Below, in pieces: positions 24,084 through 32,673 of a stretch of 64,000 nt of DNA. The position numbers and the translations under genes are program-made. How positions within the stretch are numbered: the first letter of the stretch is position 1; each line of letters opens with the position of its first letter. The notes beneath the pieces are model-generated. The model had not been told where the DNA came from, ran no database searches, and saw only the letters and a program-made list of their open reading frames with translations. Source of the stretch: Fimadaptatus sp050946055 (GTDB taxonomy: Bacteria > Bacillota > Clostridia > Christensenellales > Aristaeellaceae); NCBI GenBank assembly GCA_050946055.1, contig JBMNUB010000003.1, forward strand, positions 1 to 64,000, written 5' to 3'.

Positions 24084-25664
24084 ATGTTTGTAGATATAGT
24101 CTGTTGGGCGCTGATAGCGCTGAGCTGCCTGCTGGGTACGCGCTATTATGTGCATATGCTCCAGCTGGAGAGCTATCAGCTGGATGGATACATGCGCTGG
24201 ATGAAGGCTCGCGGCTGGCGGCAGGCGCTCGTCAACGTGGGCGCGGGCGCGCTGTTCACCGCACTGGACATAGCGCTTGGCCTGCTGATGCAGGAGCAGC
24301 CTGAGGCCGCGATAGGCGGCGCAAGGGTGAGTCTGGCTGCGGTGATGGCGCTGGTGGCGTTCATGCACATGAAGGCATGGGCGGCGCAGGCGCAGAAGAA
24401 GCCGCTGGCATTCACGCCGCGCGTAAAGCGGCTGTACTGGTATCTGGGAGGCGCGTGCGCGCTGCTGGGCGCACTGCTGCTGCTGCTGCACGCGGGATAC
24501 GTGCTGTATGCGCTGACTCCCATGGTGGTCTGGGCGGGCGCTTATGCCGCTCAGCCCGGCGAGCAGCACATAAACCGCAGCTTCTTCATGGATGCTCAGC
24601 GCAGGCTGGATGAGCGCCCTGACCTCATCAAGATAGGCATAACCGGCAGCTACGGCAAGACCAGCACCAAGTTCCTGCTAAAGACGCTGCTTGAGGAAAA
24701 GTACTGCGTGCTGGCAACGCCCAGCAGCTTCAATACGCCCATGGGCGTGACCCGCGTGATACGCGAGCAGTTGCGCCCCGAGCATCAGATATTTCTGGGC
24801 GAAATGGGCGCGCGCCATGTAGGCGATATCAAGGAGATGTGCGAGCTTGTGCATCCCACGATAGGCGTGCTGACGTCGATAGGCCCTCAGCATCTGGAGA
24901 CGTTTGGCAGCATAGAGAACGTTGCCAATACCAAGAACGAACTGGTCGAGGCGCTGCCCGAGGGCGGCATGGCGTTCTTTGCCGCCGACGGAGGCTGGCT
25001 CGACAAGCTGTTTGCGCGCGCCGGGTGCGAAAAGTACCGCGCCGGCATAACCCGCGACAAGATGTACATGCGCGCCGAGGGCATTTCCTCAGGCCCCGAA
25101 GGCTCCAGCTTCACGCTGGTGTGTGAGGACGGAGAGCGGATAGAGTGCCGTACGCGGCTGCTGGGCAAGCACAACATACAGAACATAGCCTTATCCGCCG
25201 CCGTGGCACACAGGCTGGGCGTGAGCATGGAACAGCTGGCAAGCGGCATAGCCAAGCTGGAGCCGGTCGAGCACAGGCTTCAGATAGTGCCAAGCGCGCC
25301 GGGCAAGACGGTCATAGACGATGCGTTCAACTCCAACATAGTGGGCGCAACCTCGGCCATGGAGGTGCTGTCCTCGTTCAAGGGCGTGCGCTGCGTGGTC
25401 ACGCCGGGCATGGTGGAGCTGGGCGAGCGCGAGCAGGAGCTAAACTATGAGCTGGGCAAGCACATGGCGCGCGCCTGCGAAGCGGCGGTGCTGCTGGGGC
25501 GCAAGCGCTCCGAGCCGCTGCGCCGCGGCATGCTGGACGCGGGCTTTGACGAGAAGTGCATATTCGTGGTGGATTCGCTGGATGCCGCCATGCCCATACT
25601 TCAGGCGCTGGATGCCGACGTAACGCTGTTTGAAAACGACCTGCCCGATAACTACACAGAATGA
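24084..25664 (+). CDS. membrane-anchored MurF-like Mur ligase
   Basis: The 526-residue protein has about four hydrophobic segments in its first 155 residues (near 2-20, 48-68, 80-97 and 118-152) and then a Mur ligase domain. The ATP loop GITGSYGKTSTK is at residues 185-196, followed by SSFNTPMGVTRVI, FLGEMGARHVGDI, LTSIGPQHLE, the central LLGKHNIQNIALSAAVA and the C-terminal VIDDAFNSN and VTPGMVELGE blocks. These are closest to MurF, which adds D-Ala-D-Ala to the UDP-MurNAc tripeptide. Ordinary MurF is soluble and lacks the membrane part. A D-Ala-D-Ala ligase gene follows 39 bases later, which supports a cell-wall role. Confidence 0.8.
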   Translation: MFVDIVCWALIALSCLLGTRYYVHMLQLESYQLDGYMRWMKARGWRQALVNVGAGALFTALDIALGLLMQEQPEAAIGGARVSLAAVMALVAFMHMKAWAAQAQKKPLAFTPRVKRLYWYLGGACALLGALLLLLHAGYVLYALTPMVVWAGAYAAQPGEQHINRSFFMDAQRRLDERPDLIKIGITGSYGKTSTKFLLKTLLEEKYCVLATPSSFNTPMGVTRVIREQLRPEHQIFLGEMGARHVGDIKEMCELVHPTIGVLTSIGPQHLETFGSIENVANTKNELVEALPEGGMAFFAADGGWLDKLFARAGCEKYRAGITRDKMYMRAEGISSGPEGSSFTLVCEDGERIECRTRLLGKHNIQNIALSAAVAHRLGVSMEQLASGIAKLEPVEHRLQIVPSAPGKTVIDDAFNSNIVGATSAMEVLSSFKGVRCVVTPGMVELGEREQELNYELGKHMARACEAAVLLGRKRSEPLRRGMLDAGFDEKCIFVVDSLDAAMPILQALDADVTLFENDLPDNYTE

Positions 25665-25703
25665 TCCGCCGGGCGGCGGGCGATATTGGAGGAAGAGATC
25701 GAT

Positions 25704-27002
25704 ATGAAGCTGAAGGTTGCTGTTATATACGGCTCGCGCACGTGCGAACATGACGTTTCCATAGTGTCCGCGCTGCAGGCCATGGAAAACCTGAACAAGG
25801 ATGAATACGAGGTCGTGCCGGTGTATATAGCGCGCGACGGCCAGTGGTATACCGGCCAGCTGCTGCGCAACATAGCCTTTTACAGCGCATTCCGCCCGGA
25901 GATGGTCACGCATGTGGCTCCGGTGATGAGCGACGACGGCAAGCTCACGCTGATGCCGGTAAGCTCGATAGCGCCGCACGGCTTTAAGGGCCTTGTCAAG
26001 GTGCTGATGAGCAACATGAACCTGGGCGAGGAGACCGTGGAGAAGTGCGACGTGGTGCTGCCCGTCATGCACGGCATGAACGGCGAGGACGGCACGCTGC
26101 AGGGCATGATGGAGCTGTACAACGTGCCTTACACCTCATCCGGCGTCATGGGCAGTGCGCTGGGCATGGATAAGATTGCCATGAAGCAGTTCTTCAAGGG
26201 CTGCGGCCTGCCCGTGGTTGACGGCATGTGGTTTGCGCGCTCCGACTGGGAGAGCAACCGAAGCGGCGTGCTGGCGCGCGTGGAATCGTCCTGCCAGTAC
26301 CCCGTGTACGTAAAGCCCGCCAACCTCGGCTCGTCCATAGGCATATCGCGCGCCACCGACCGCGATTCGCTGATAAAGGCCATAGAGACCGCCGTTGAGT
26401 ACGACAGGCGCATACTGGTCGAGCGCGGCATAAACAAGCCCGTGGAGATAAACTGCTCTGCGCTGCGCATAAAGGGCGAGGTGCGCGCCTCGCTCTGCGA
26501 GATGCCCGCCAGCTGGGAGGAGTTCCTCACATTTGACGACAAGTACCTGCGCGGCTCCAAGTCGGGCAAGGGTCAGGGCATGGAGTCGCTGGCGCGCAAG
26601 GTGCCTGCGCCCATAGGCGACGAGCTGACGCGCCGCATACAGCAGATGACCGTGGAAGTATACAAGGCCATGGACTGCAAGGGCGTGGTGCGCATAGACT
26701 TCATGCTGGACGGCGAGGAGCTGTACATAAACGAGATAAACATGATCCCCGGCTCTCTGGCCTTCTACCTCTGGGAACCGCTGGGCATAAGCTTCTCCGA
26801 CATGCTGGACTGCATGATAGAGGATGCGTTCGCGGCGCACGCCGAGAAGAACCGCTCGGTGTTCTCGTTTGATTCCAGCATACTGAAGAGCGTGCAGGGT
26901 GGCCTCAAGGGCGCCAAGGGCGGCAAACTGGGCGGCAGCAAGCTCGGCGGAGGCAAGCTGGGCGGCGCGCCGGTAGTCAGCGGGCGCGGCAAGCTGGGCT
27001 AA
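25704..27002 (+). CDS. D-alanine-D-alanine ligase family protein with Gly/Lys-rich tail
   Basis: This ATP-grasp enzyme of 432 residues should join two D-amino acids for peptidoglycan. Landmarks are AVIYGSRTCEHDVSIVSALQ, PVMHGMNGEDGTLQG, YVKPANLGSSIGISRA (nucleotide binding), DKYLRGSKS in the substrate loop, and RIDFMLDGEELYINEINMIPGS. The KY in the substrate loop favours D-Ala over D-lactate as second substrate. The last 34 or so residues are an unusual low-complexity tail with repeated GGxKLGG units. ATG 25704 follows GGAGGA. It forms a pair with the preceding membrane Mur ligase. Confidence 0.87.
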   Translation: MKLKVAVIYGSRTCEHDVSIVSALQAMENLNKDEYEVVPVYIARDGQWYTGQLLRNIAFYSAFRPEMVTHVAPVMSDDGKLTLMPVSSIAPHGFKGLVKVLMSNMNLGEETVEKCDVVLPVMHGMNGEDGTLQGMMELYNVPYTSSGVMGSALGMDKIAMKQFFKGCGLPVVDGMWFARSDWESNRSGVLARVESSCQYPVYVKPANLGSSIGISRATDRDSLIKAIETAVEYDRRILVERGINKPVEINCSALRIKGEVRASLCEMPASWEEFLTFDDKYLRGSKSGKGQGMESLARKVPAPIGDELTRRIQQMTVEVYKAMDCKGVVRIDFMLDGEELYINEINMIPGSLAFYLWEPLGISFSDMLDCMIEDAFAAHAEKNRSVFSFDSSILKSVQGGLKGAKGGKLGGSKLGGGKLGGAPVVSGRGKLG

Positions 27003-27045
27003 GACAGACGCGGCTCTTAAATGAGCGGCGATATATGGCGATAGG

Positions 27046-27087
27046 AATGCTCTGCTCCTTGCACTTGCAAAGGGCAGGGCATTTTTG
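27046..27087 (+). terminator. terminator after the ligase pair
   Basis: ATGCTCTGC and GCAGGGCAT pair around a CCTT/AAGG-containing loop and are followed by TTTTT. The gap 27088-27459 that follows holds nothing I can name. Confidence 0.8.
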
Positions 27088-27459
27088 CATCGCGATATGA
27101 CGGCGCCTGCTGCATGCAATCAAGGGCGTTATGGCATGCCGGTAACGCTGCGCGCGATGTAAGGCACAAGGCGGTGCGGGTGGCGCTGCGCCATGCATGT
27201 GCGGATATGCGGCGCGCATGGACATAGCGCGCGCGGGATATATTCCGCGCATAGCCTTGCCACCCTTGACCGGGCCGTTTACCCATAATGGAATGCAGGG
27301 AGTTGGGCTGTGACGCATGCGCAATGAGTTTCGGCATGCACTTATCGGCGCGGGATATATGCATCGCGGCAGATATCGGGCAGACACTTGACGGATGCGG
27401 ACAGGCGAATTAAAATGAGCTGTATGCGCATGCGGCATTGACGTGCCGCCCATGCCCGT

Positions 27460-27604
27460 AGAGCTTGGCGGGCCGCCGCCTTCGCGCTCCAATCGCGCCC
27501 TGCGACATGTGTGGCGGGCGCGGGCGTGTTTCGCGCCCGGAAGCGTGCAGAACTTCGGCGAAACCGGCAGTGGGATAGCGGCGGGGAAGAAGTTCCCGGC
27601 CCGC
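27460..27604. other. hairpin-rich intergenic element, copy B
   Basis: The same order of hairpins as at 13995-14205: CGCGCCC (27494-27500) with GGGCGCG (27516-27522) around a GCGACATGTGTGG region; GTTTCG (27528-27533) with CGAAAC (27559-27564) enclosing GCGCCCGGAA, GCAG and CTTCGG; and a G-rich hairpin with GGGAA and TTCCC (27584-27597). Stem bases differ from copy A while pairing is kept. It ends just before a TATAAT (27618-27623) that probably serves the metallophosphatase gene. Confidence 0.7.
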
Positions 27605-27651
27605 GGGCCTGTGCGCTTATAATGTGGGAAATGTTGGGGGAGAGTGTTAGC

Positions 27652-28581
27652 ATGGATAGATGCAAATTTCTGTTGTTTTCGGACCTGCACATAGTGCCGG
27701 ATGCATTTTATGACCCGTCGGGGCGCAAGCTGGACATACTGCTGGAGGCGGCGCGGCGCGAACAGGTGGACTTCATTATACATGCGGGCGACTTCTGCCA
27801 CGGCATAGAAGAATCCGAGCAGGCGCGCCTAGCCGTGGAGCGCTACAACAACTGCGGCATACCCGCCTTTCACGCAATGGGCAATCACGACACCGACAAT
27901 GCCTCGCTGGACGATACGCTGACCGCCTACGGCATGGACGCGCCCTATTACAGCTTCGATGCCCGCGGCATACGCTTTATAGTCATGGACACCAACTACT
28001 GCAATGTGGACGGCGAATGGGTACACTATGAGCGCGGCAACTACTTCACTCACGGCGGCAGCCGCGGCTATGTACCCAAGGCACAGCTGGATTGGCTGCG
28101 CGAGCGCATAAGCACGTCCCGCTGTCCCTGCGTGGTGATAAGCCACATGAGCTTTGAGCGCCCGGACGGCGCTATAAACGCGGCTGAGGTGCGTGCCGTG
28201 ATAGACGAGGCCAATCGCCGCAGCAAGGGCTCTGTGCTGATGTGCATAAACGGCCACTACCACACCGACAATCTGCGCGTGCTGGAGAACGTGTGCTATC
28301 TGGACATGAATGCATCCAGCTACTATTGGCTGGACGAGCCGCACGACCGCTATCCTGAGGAGCTGTGCGCGCGCTATACCGCCGCCGCGCACACGCTGAT
28401 GTACGAAGAACCGCCCTACGCCATAGTGCGCATATCCGACGATATGGAGATAGACATACGCGGCGCGTCCTCGCGCATGTTTATGGATGTGGAGTGGGCG
28501 GATGTGTCCGGCAATCCATACGACAAGGCCGGGCGCACGGCTTCGGCGCATGTGAGCAGTGCGCATCTGCGGCTGCTGTAA
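27652..28581 (+). CDS. metallophosphoesterase
   Basis: The 309-residue protein has all blocks of calcineurin-like phosphoesterases: SDLHI (residues 10-14, Asp-x-His), HAGDFCHG (second metal Asp), MGNHDTD (Asn-His-Asp), VISHMSFERPDG and NGHYHTDNL (His ligands). Enzymes of this type hydrolyse phosphomonoesters or diesters such as cyclic nucleotides or glycerophosphodiesters. No signal peptide is visible, so it should be cytoplasmic. ATG 27652 is chosen for the GGGGGAGAG site seven bases before it. TATAAT at 27618-27623 lies upstream. Confidence 0.87.
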   Translation: MDRCKFLLFSDLHIVPDAFYDPSGRKLDILLEAARREQVDFIIHAGDFCHGIEESEQARLAVERYNNCGIPAFHAMGNHDTDNASLDDTLTAYGMDAPYYSFDARGIRFIVMDTNYCNVDGEWVHYERGNYFTHGGSRGYVPKAQLDWLRERISTSRCPCVVISHMSFERPDGAINAAEVRAVIDEANRRSKGSVLMCINGHYHTDNLRVLENVCYLDMNASSYYWLDEPHDRYPEELCARYTAAAHTLMYEEPPYAIVRISDDMEIDIRGASSRMFMDVEWADVSGNPYDKAGRTASAHVSSAHLRLL

Positions 28582-28783
28582 GGCTTGCGCGGCAAAAGGT
28601 CTGCCGATATGCATAAATGAGCTATTCACGGAAACCGAGAGGATTATGAAGGCAACGGCCAAATGTCACGATTTCGGCGAGTGGATTAATGCTGAAAATG
28701 CCAGCCAGCCATTAATTCTCATAGCGAAGCCGTGATATGCTTCAGCGCTTTAATCCCCAAAGAAACCGTGAAGAAACAATAAA

Positions 28784-28829
28784 TGAGCGGCTCCCAGCTT
28801 TCCCGAATGCGGGAAGCTGAGAGCCGCTC
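28784..28829. terminator. long bidirectional hairpin between convergent genes
   Basis: GAGCGGCTC-CCAGCTTTCCCG pairs with CGGGAAGCTGAGAGCCGCTC around AATG, a stem of about 20 bp. It lies between the plus-strand metallophosphatase and the minus-strand amidohydrolase. The rest of 28582-28975 has no gene. Confidence 0.8.
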
Positions 28830-28975
28830 TTGGTTTATGCATATGCGAATGGATTGAGGGAGTATGCTCTGCATGCGGGCAGAAGTTCGGCTTGTGTGCA
28901 TTGTGCGCTTACAGGCCGATTGAACGCACCCTGCGCATTGTGCGTCATGCATGCACGGCATTCCGCGCCCGCACC

Positions 28976-29761
28976 TCAGCCCAGCAGCTCCAGCGCGTTT
29001 TGGCCCATTATGAGTTCGCGCTCGCGGTCGCTAAGGGGCAGCGCTTCCATGCGGCGCAGCTCCTCGCCTATGTCCCACATGGGATAGTCCGTGCCGAACA
29101 GCACGCGCTCGGTGGCGTAGCTGCGTATGGCGCGGAGCGCATGCTCAGGCTCAAGCGCGTACAGCGAGGACGAGGTGTCCACGTATACGTTCTCGTACCT
29201 GCTCAGGCACTTGCAGGCATCGTCCCACTCGCTCCAGCCGCCCAGATGCGCACACACGCAGGTGAGGCGCGGAAACGCATCCAGCACGCGCTTCATCTGT
29301 GAGGGGTGAGAGTAGTCGAAGCGGCTGTCGCCCGTGTGTATGATTATGGGCATGCGTCCCTCTATGGCCGCGAACATGTCCATGGCGCGCGGCTCGTCTA
29401 GCGCGAACTTCTGCATGTCGGGATGTATCTTGAAGCCTTTGAAGCCCATGGCCTGTGTCTGCGATATCAGCGCGTCGAAGTCATCGCAGTCCGGGTGTAT
29501 GGCCGCCATGCCCGTGAACAGCTCCGGCTGAGCCGATATCAGCTCGCCTATAAACGAATTTATCGACTTCATGGCATGCACGTTCAGCGCAACGGAATGT
29601 ATACATATGCGGTTCACGCCGTTCAAGCGTGCCTGCTGGGTCAGCTTGTCTACCGTGCCGTCGTATGCCATGGCCAGATCGTAGAACTCGCCTATGCTTA
29701 CGGCGGCCTTCGCCGCTATCTTGTCGGGGAAAACATGCGCATGAACATCGTATATGAACAT
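28976..29761 (-). CDS. amidohydrolase 2 family (TIM-barrel) protein
   Basis: The 261-residue product has the compact TIM-barrel form of the amidohydrolase superfamily: YDVHAHVFP at the N-terminus (His-x-His), FKIHPDMQKF, PIIIHTGDSRF, CAHLGGWSEWDD and the final metal Asp in ERVLFGTDYPMW. Family members are hydrolases or decarboxylases (for example aminocarboxymuconate semialdehyde decarboxylase). The substrate is unknown. The start at 29761 is preferred to two upstream in-frame starts because GAGG precedes it and the family motif begins directly. A TATAAT on the minus strand (29804-29799) is about 38 bases upstream. Confidence 0.85.
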   Translation of the reverse strand: MFIYDVHAHVFPDKIAAKAAVSIGEFYDLAMAYDGTVDKLTQQARLNGVNRICIHSVALNVHAMKSINSFIGELISAQPELFTGMAAIHPDCDDFDALISQTQAMGFKGFKIHPDMQKFALDEPRAMDMFAAIEGRMPIIIHTGDSRFDYSHPSQMKRVLDAFPRLTCVCAHLGGWSEWDDACKCLSRYENVYVDTSSSLYALEPEHALRAIRSYATERVLFGTDYPMWDIGEELRRMEALPLSDRERELIMGQNALELLG

Positions 29762-30017
29762 ATGCCTCGCCACTTTCATATCGGTTTTGTATGTCTGGAT
29801 TATAGCACAGCGGCGCGGGCATTTACAGCGCAGGCAGGTTAAGTGCAGCATTATGCGTCAAAATATGCATAAATATGTGAATCGACACGAAAAATTATCG
29901 GCATTGCAACGCGCGCTAAATCAAACGGATATATCATCAGACTACCGCGATGCTGTGAGAAAACTTGGCATGCAGGGCGCGGGGCTGGTGGAAAAGTTCG
30001 CTTGGGAGGAATGCAAA

Positions 30018-30755
30018 ATGCGGGAAGATGCTGCGGTGAGTCTGAGCGCTGCGGGCAGCGGCGCGATTTGGAGGGCAGCGCTGCGCGCCACCGTGCCGGT
30101 GCTGTGCGGGTACCTGGCGCTGGGCTCGGCGTTTGGGCTGCTGATAAGCCATGCGGGCTATGGGGTGGTGCACGCGGGCGCGATGTCGCTCATAGTATAC
30201 GCGGGCTCGGGGCAATTCCTGGCCGCCAACATGCTGCAAAGGGGCGCGACGCTGCTGGAGATGGCGCTGGCGACATTCCTGCTCAACGCCCGGCACATGG
30301 TGTACGGCCTGTCGCTGCTGGACGATTACGCGCATGCGGGGCGGTACAAGTTCATGATGATGTTCGAGCTGACCGACGAGGCGTATGCGCTGATGGCGGC
30401 GGGCAATGTACCCGCGGGCATGGACAGGGCCGAGTACAACTTCCGCGTGCAGCTGCTCTGCCATGCGTACTGGATAGCGGGCGGCGTGATAGGCGCGGCG
30501 CTGGGCGCTGTGCTGCCCATAGACACGCGCGGGCTGGACTTTTCGCTGACGGCGCTGTTCATAACCATACTGCTAGACCAGCTGCGGGTGCGCGGCAACA
30601 GGCTGCCCGCACTGATAGGCGCAGCCTGTGCGCTGGTAATGCGCGCGCTCGTGCCGGACAACATGCTGCTCTTTGGGATGATGCTGATGCTGGTAGTGCT
30701 GATGGCGGCACGGCGCGGAATGGACAACGGCGGAGAGGTAAATGCACATGAATGA
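30018..30755 (+). CDS. azlC: branched-chain amino-acid exporter large subunit AzlC
   Basis: AzlC with AzlD exports branched-chain amino acids or analogues across the cytoplasmic membrane. The 245-residue protein shows about six hydrophobic segments and the family blocks PVLCGYLALGSAFGLL, YAGSGQFLAANML, FLLNARHMVYGLSL and FELTDEAYALM. ATG 30018 is supported by GGGAGGA. The frame is open upstream to 29754, but that part is AT-richer and not hydrophobic. It overlaps azlD by 14 bases. Confidence 0.93.
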   Translation: MREDAAVSLSAAGSGAIWRAALRATVPVLCGYLALGSAFGLLISHAGYGVVHAGAMSLIVYAGSGQFLAANMLQRGATLLEMALATFLLNARHMVYGLSLLDDYAHAGRYKFMMMFELTDEAYALMAAGNVPAGMDRAEYNFRVQLLCHAYWIAGGVIGAALGAVLPIDTRGLDFSLTALFITILLDQLRVRGNRLPALIGAACALVMRALVPDNMLLFGMMLMLVVLMAARRGMDNGGEVNAHE

Positions 30756-31095
30756 GACAGCTCCCGCGCTCAATGCGGCGCAGCATGCCCTTACCATATT
30801 CACGCTGGGCGCGGTCACGCTGGCCACGCGCGCCGTGCCGTTTCTGGCGTTCTCAGGCAGGCGCGTGCCGCGCATGGTGCTGTATCTGGGGCGAGTGCTG
30901 CCGCCGGCCATAATGGCGATGCTGGTTGTATACTGCCTGAAGGACGTAAACTTCATGGCCGCGAGCTATGGCCTGCCCGAGCTTATCGCCTGCGCGCTGG
31001 TGATAGCGCTGCACCTGTGGCGGCGCAACGCGCTGATTAGCATATTCGGCGGCACGGCGGCATACATGCTGCTGATACAGTGCGTATTCGCCTGA
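30742..31095 (+). CDS. azlD: branched-chain amino-acid exporter small subunit AzlD
   Basis: The 117-residue protein has about four transmembrane segments and the AzlD core (GAVTLATRAVPFLAF, YLGRVLPPAIMAMLVVYCL and a C-terminal GGTAAYMLLIQ). It is the obligate partner of AzlC, whose gene it overlaps. A GGAGAGG site lies inside azlC. The second ATG at 30748 is an alternative start. Confidence 0.92.
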   Translation: MHMNETAPALNAAQHALTIFTLGAVTLATRAVPFLAFSGRRVPRMVLYLGRVLPPAIMAMLVVYCLKDVNFMAASYGLPELIACALVIALHLWRRNALISIFGGTAAYMLLIQCVFA

Positions 31096-31638
31096 ATGGT
31101 TAAATGATGATTAAGCAAAGCCTTAAACACCGGCGGCATGGGCCGAAAAGTCGAGCCTTGCATGGTGCAGGCGGTGCATGGATTTAAACTCGAGGTATAA
31201 AGCTAAAATCGCGCCGCAAACGGGCAAACATCGCCTTGCGCGCGAAGCATCCGCGCAGGTTTGCAAAAAATGATGGGCATTGCATGAAGAAATGAGTGCA
31301 ATGCCTTAAATTGTCTCAAACGCGCGCAAAATCGGCAGAAAAATGCAGCTTGCGGGCGACATGCCTTCAATGCGCGCGTGGCAGGAGGCCAAGGCGCGTT
31401 CATGCGGGCGATGTGGCGCGGATATGCGCGCATGCATAGGTATGCGCGCAAGCAGGCTGAGCGCGGCTCATGGCAGGGCTGCGCGGGCGCGATGCGCAGG
31501 CGTTTGGGCAGACTTGACTGATGGCACGGGCGCGAATACAATGATAGTAGCGCGGTTTTTACGCGGTCATATATTTAGCGCGCGGCGGAGCGGCCAGCTT
31601 CGGCGCGCGGGAATACGAATGCAGGAGGTAGGGCCGAG
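31096..31638. other. 543-bp gap without a recognised gene
   Basis: I see no gene, clear terminator or repeat. The sequence is GC-rich with many GCGC-type runs. A GGAGG at the right end is the ribosome binding site of the M42 peptidase gene. Confidence 0.5.
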
Positions 31639-32673
31639 ATGAGGGACATGAGCAGCGTGGCAGAGCGCATAAGGGAACTGTGCGCTATCGAAAGCCCCAC
31701 GGGAATGACTATGGCAGCCAGCGAGTACGTGGCGGGCGTGCTGGGCGAGATGGGGGTGGAATGCACGCGCACGCGCAAGGGCAGCGTGGTTGCCTGCCTG
31801 GGTGGCGAGGGCGCGCCGGTAGCGCTCTGTGCGCATCTGGACACGCTGGGGCTTATGGTCAGCAGCATAAAGTCCACGGGCAGACTGAGGTTTTCGCACA
31901 TAGGCGGCATATCCGACAACTCCATAGAGAACGAGAACGTGCGCATACATACGCGCGATGGCCGCGTGTATGATGGCACCGTGCAGTGCATATATGCGTC
32001 CAAGCACGTGTTCTCGGGCAAGGATCAGTGCGCGCGCGATCTGGACAACATGGAGATCGTCATAGACGAAGAGGTTCGCAGTGCGGATGACGTGCGTGCT
32101 CTGGGCATATGCAACGGCGACTTCGTGACGCTGGATCCGCGCACGCGCGTGACCGGTTCCGGCTATATCAAGAGCCGCCATCTGGACGATAAGGCCTCGG
32201 CGGCGCTGCTGATAGAGCTGGCGGCGCGGGTCAGGGCAGGTCTGTTCACGCCGGCGCGCAAGACGTACATAATGTTCAGCGTGTATGAGGAAGTGGGGCA
32301 TGGAGTTTCGGCGGGACTGCCCGAGGACGTGATAGACCTGCTGGCCGTGGACATGGGCTGCGTGGGCGGCGATATGGACGGCGACGAGACGCGCGTGTCC
32401 ATAGCGGCCAAGGATTCGGGCGGACCTTACGAGTACACCATGACCACGCGCCTCATAGAGCTGGCGCGTGAGAAGAATCTGGACTTTGCCATAGACGTAT
32501 TCACGGCATATGGCTCGGACACCGCCACGGCGCTGCGCGCGGGACGCGAAATCCGCCATGCGCTGATAGGGCCGGGCGTATTCGCCTCGCATGGGTATGA
32601 GCGCACCCATGTCAAGGGGCTGGCCAACACCATGGAGCTTATAGAAGCTTACCTCGCGGAGAAGGCGCTATGA
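31639..32673 (+). CDS. M42-family metallopeptidase
   Basis: M42 enzymes are cytoplasmic co-catalytic zinc aminopeptidases related to glutamyl aminopeptidase PepA and endoglucanase-type CelM. The 344-residue product shows ALCAHLDTLGLMV (first zinc ligand His and the catalytic Asp), GYIKSRHLDDKASAALL (bridging Asp), VYEEVGHG (catalytic Glu pair), LLAVDMGC and a final GVFASHGYERTHVKG with the last histidine. It overlaps the MATE gene by four bases, so peptide breakdown and export may be linked in expression. Confidence 0.9.
   Translation: MRDMSSVAERIRELCAIESPTGMTMAASEYVAGVLGEMGVECTRTRKGSVVACLGGEGAPVALCAHLDTLGLMVSSIKSTGRLRFSHIGGISDNSIENENVRIHTRDGRVYDGTVQCIYASKHVFSGKDQCARDLDNMEIVIDEEVRSADDVRALGICNGDFVTLDPRTRVTGSGYIKSRHLDDKASAALLIELAARVRAGLFTPARKTYIMFSVYEEVGHGVSAGLPEDVIDLLAVDMGCVGGDMDGDETRVSIAAKDSGGPYEYTMTTRLIELAREKNLDFAIDVFTAYGSDTATALRAGREIRHALIGPGVFASHGYERTHVKGLANTMELIEAYLAEKAL

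Noticed and set aside
31096..31638. Missing gene in the gap before the M42 peptidase
   Set aside because: All frames lack a start with a ribosome binding site and recognisable sequence.
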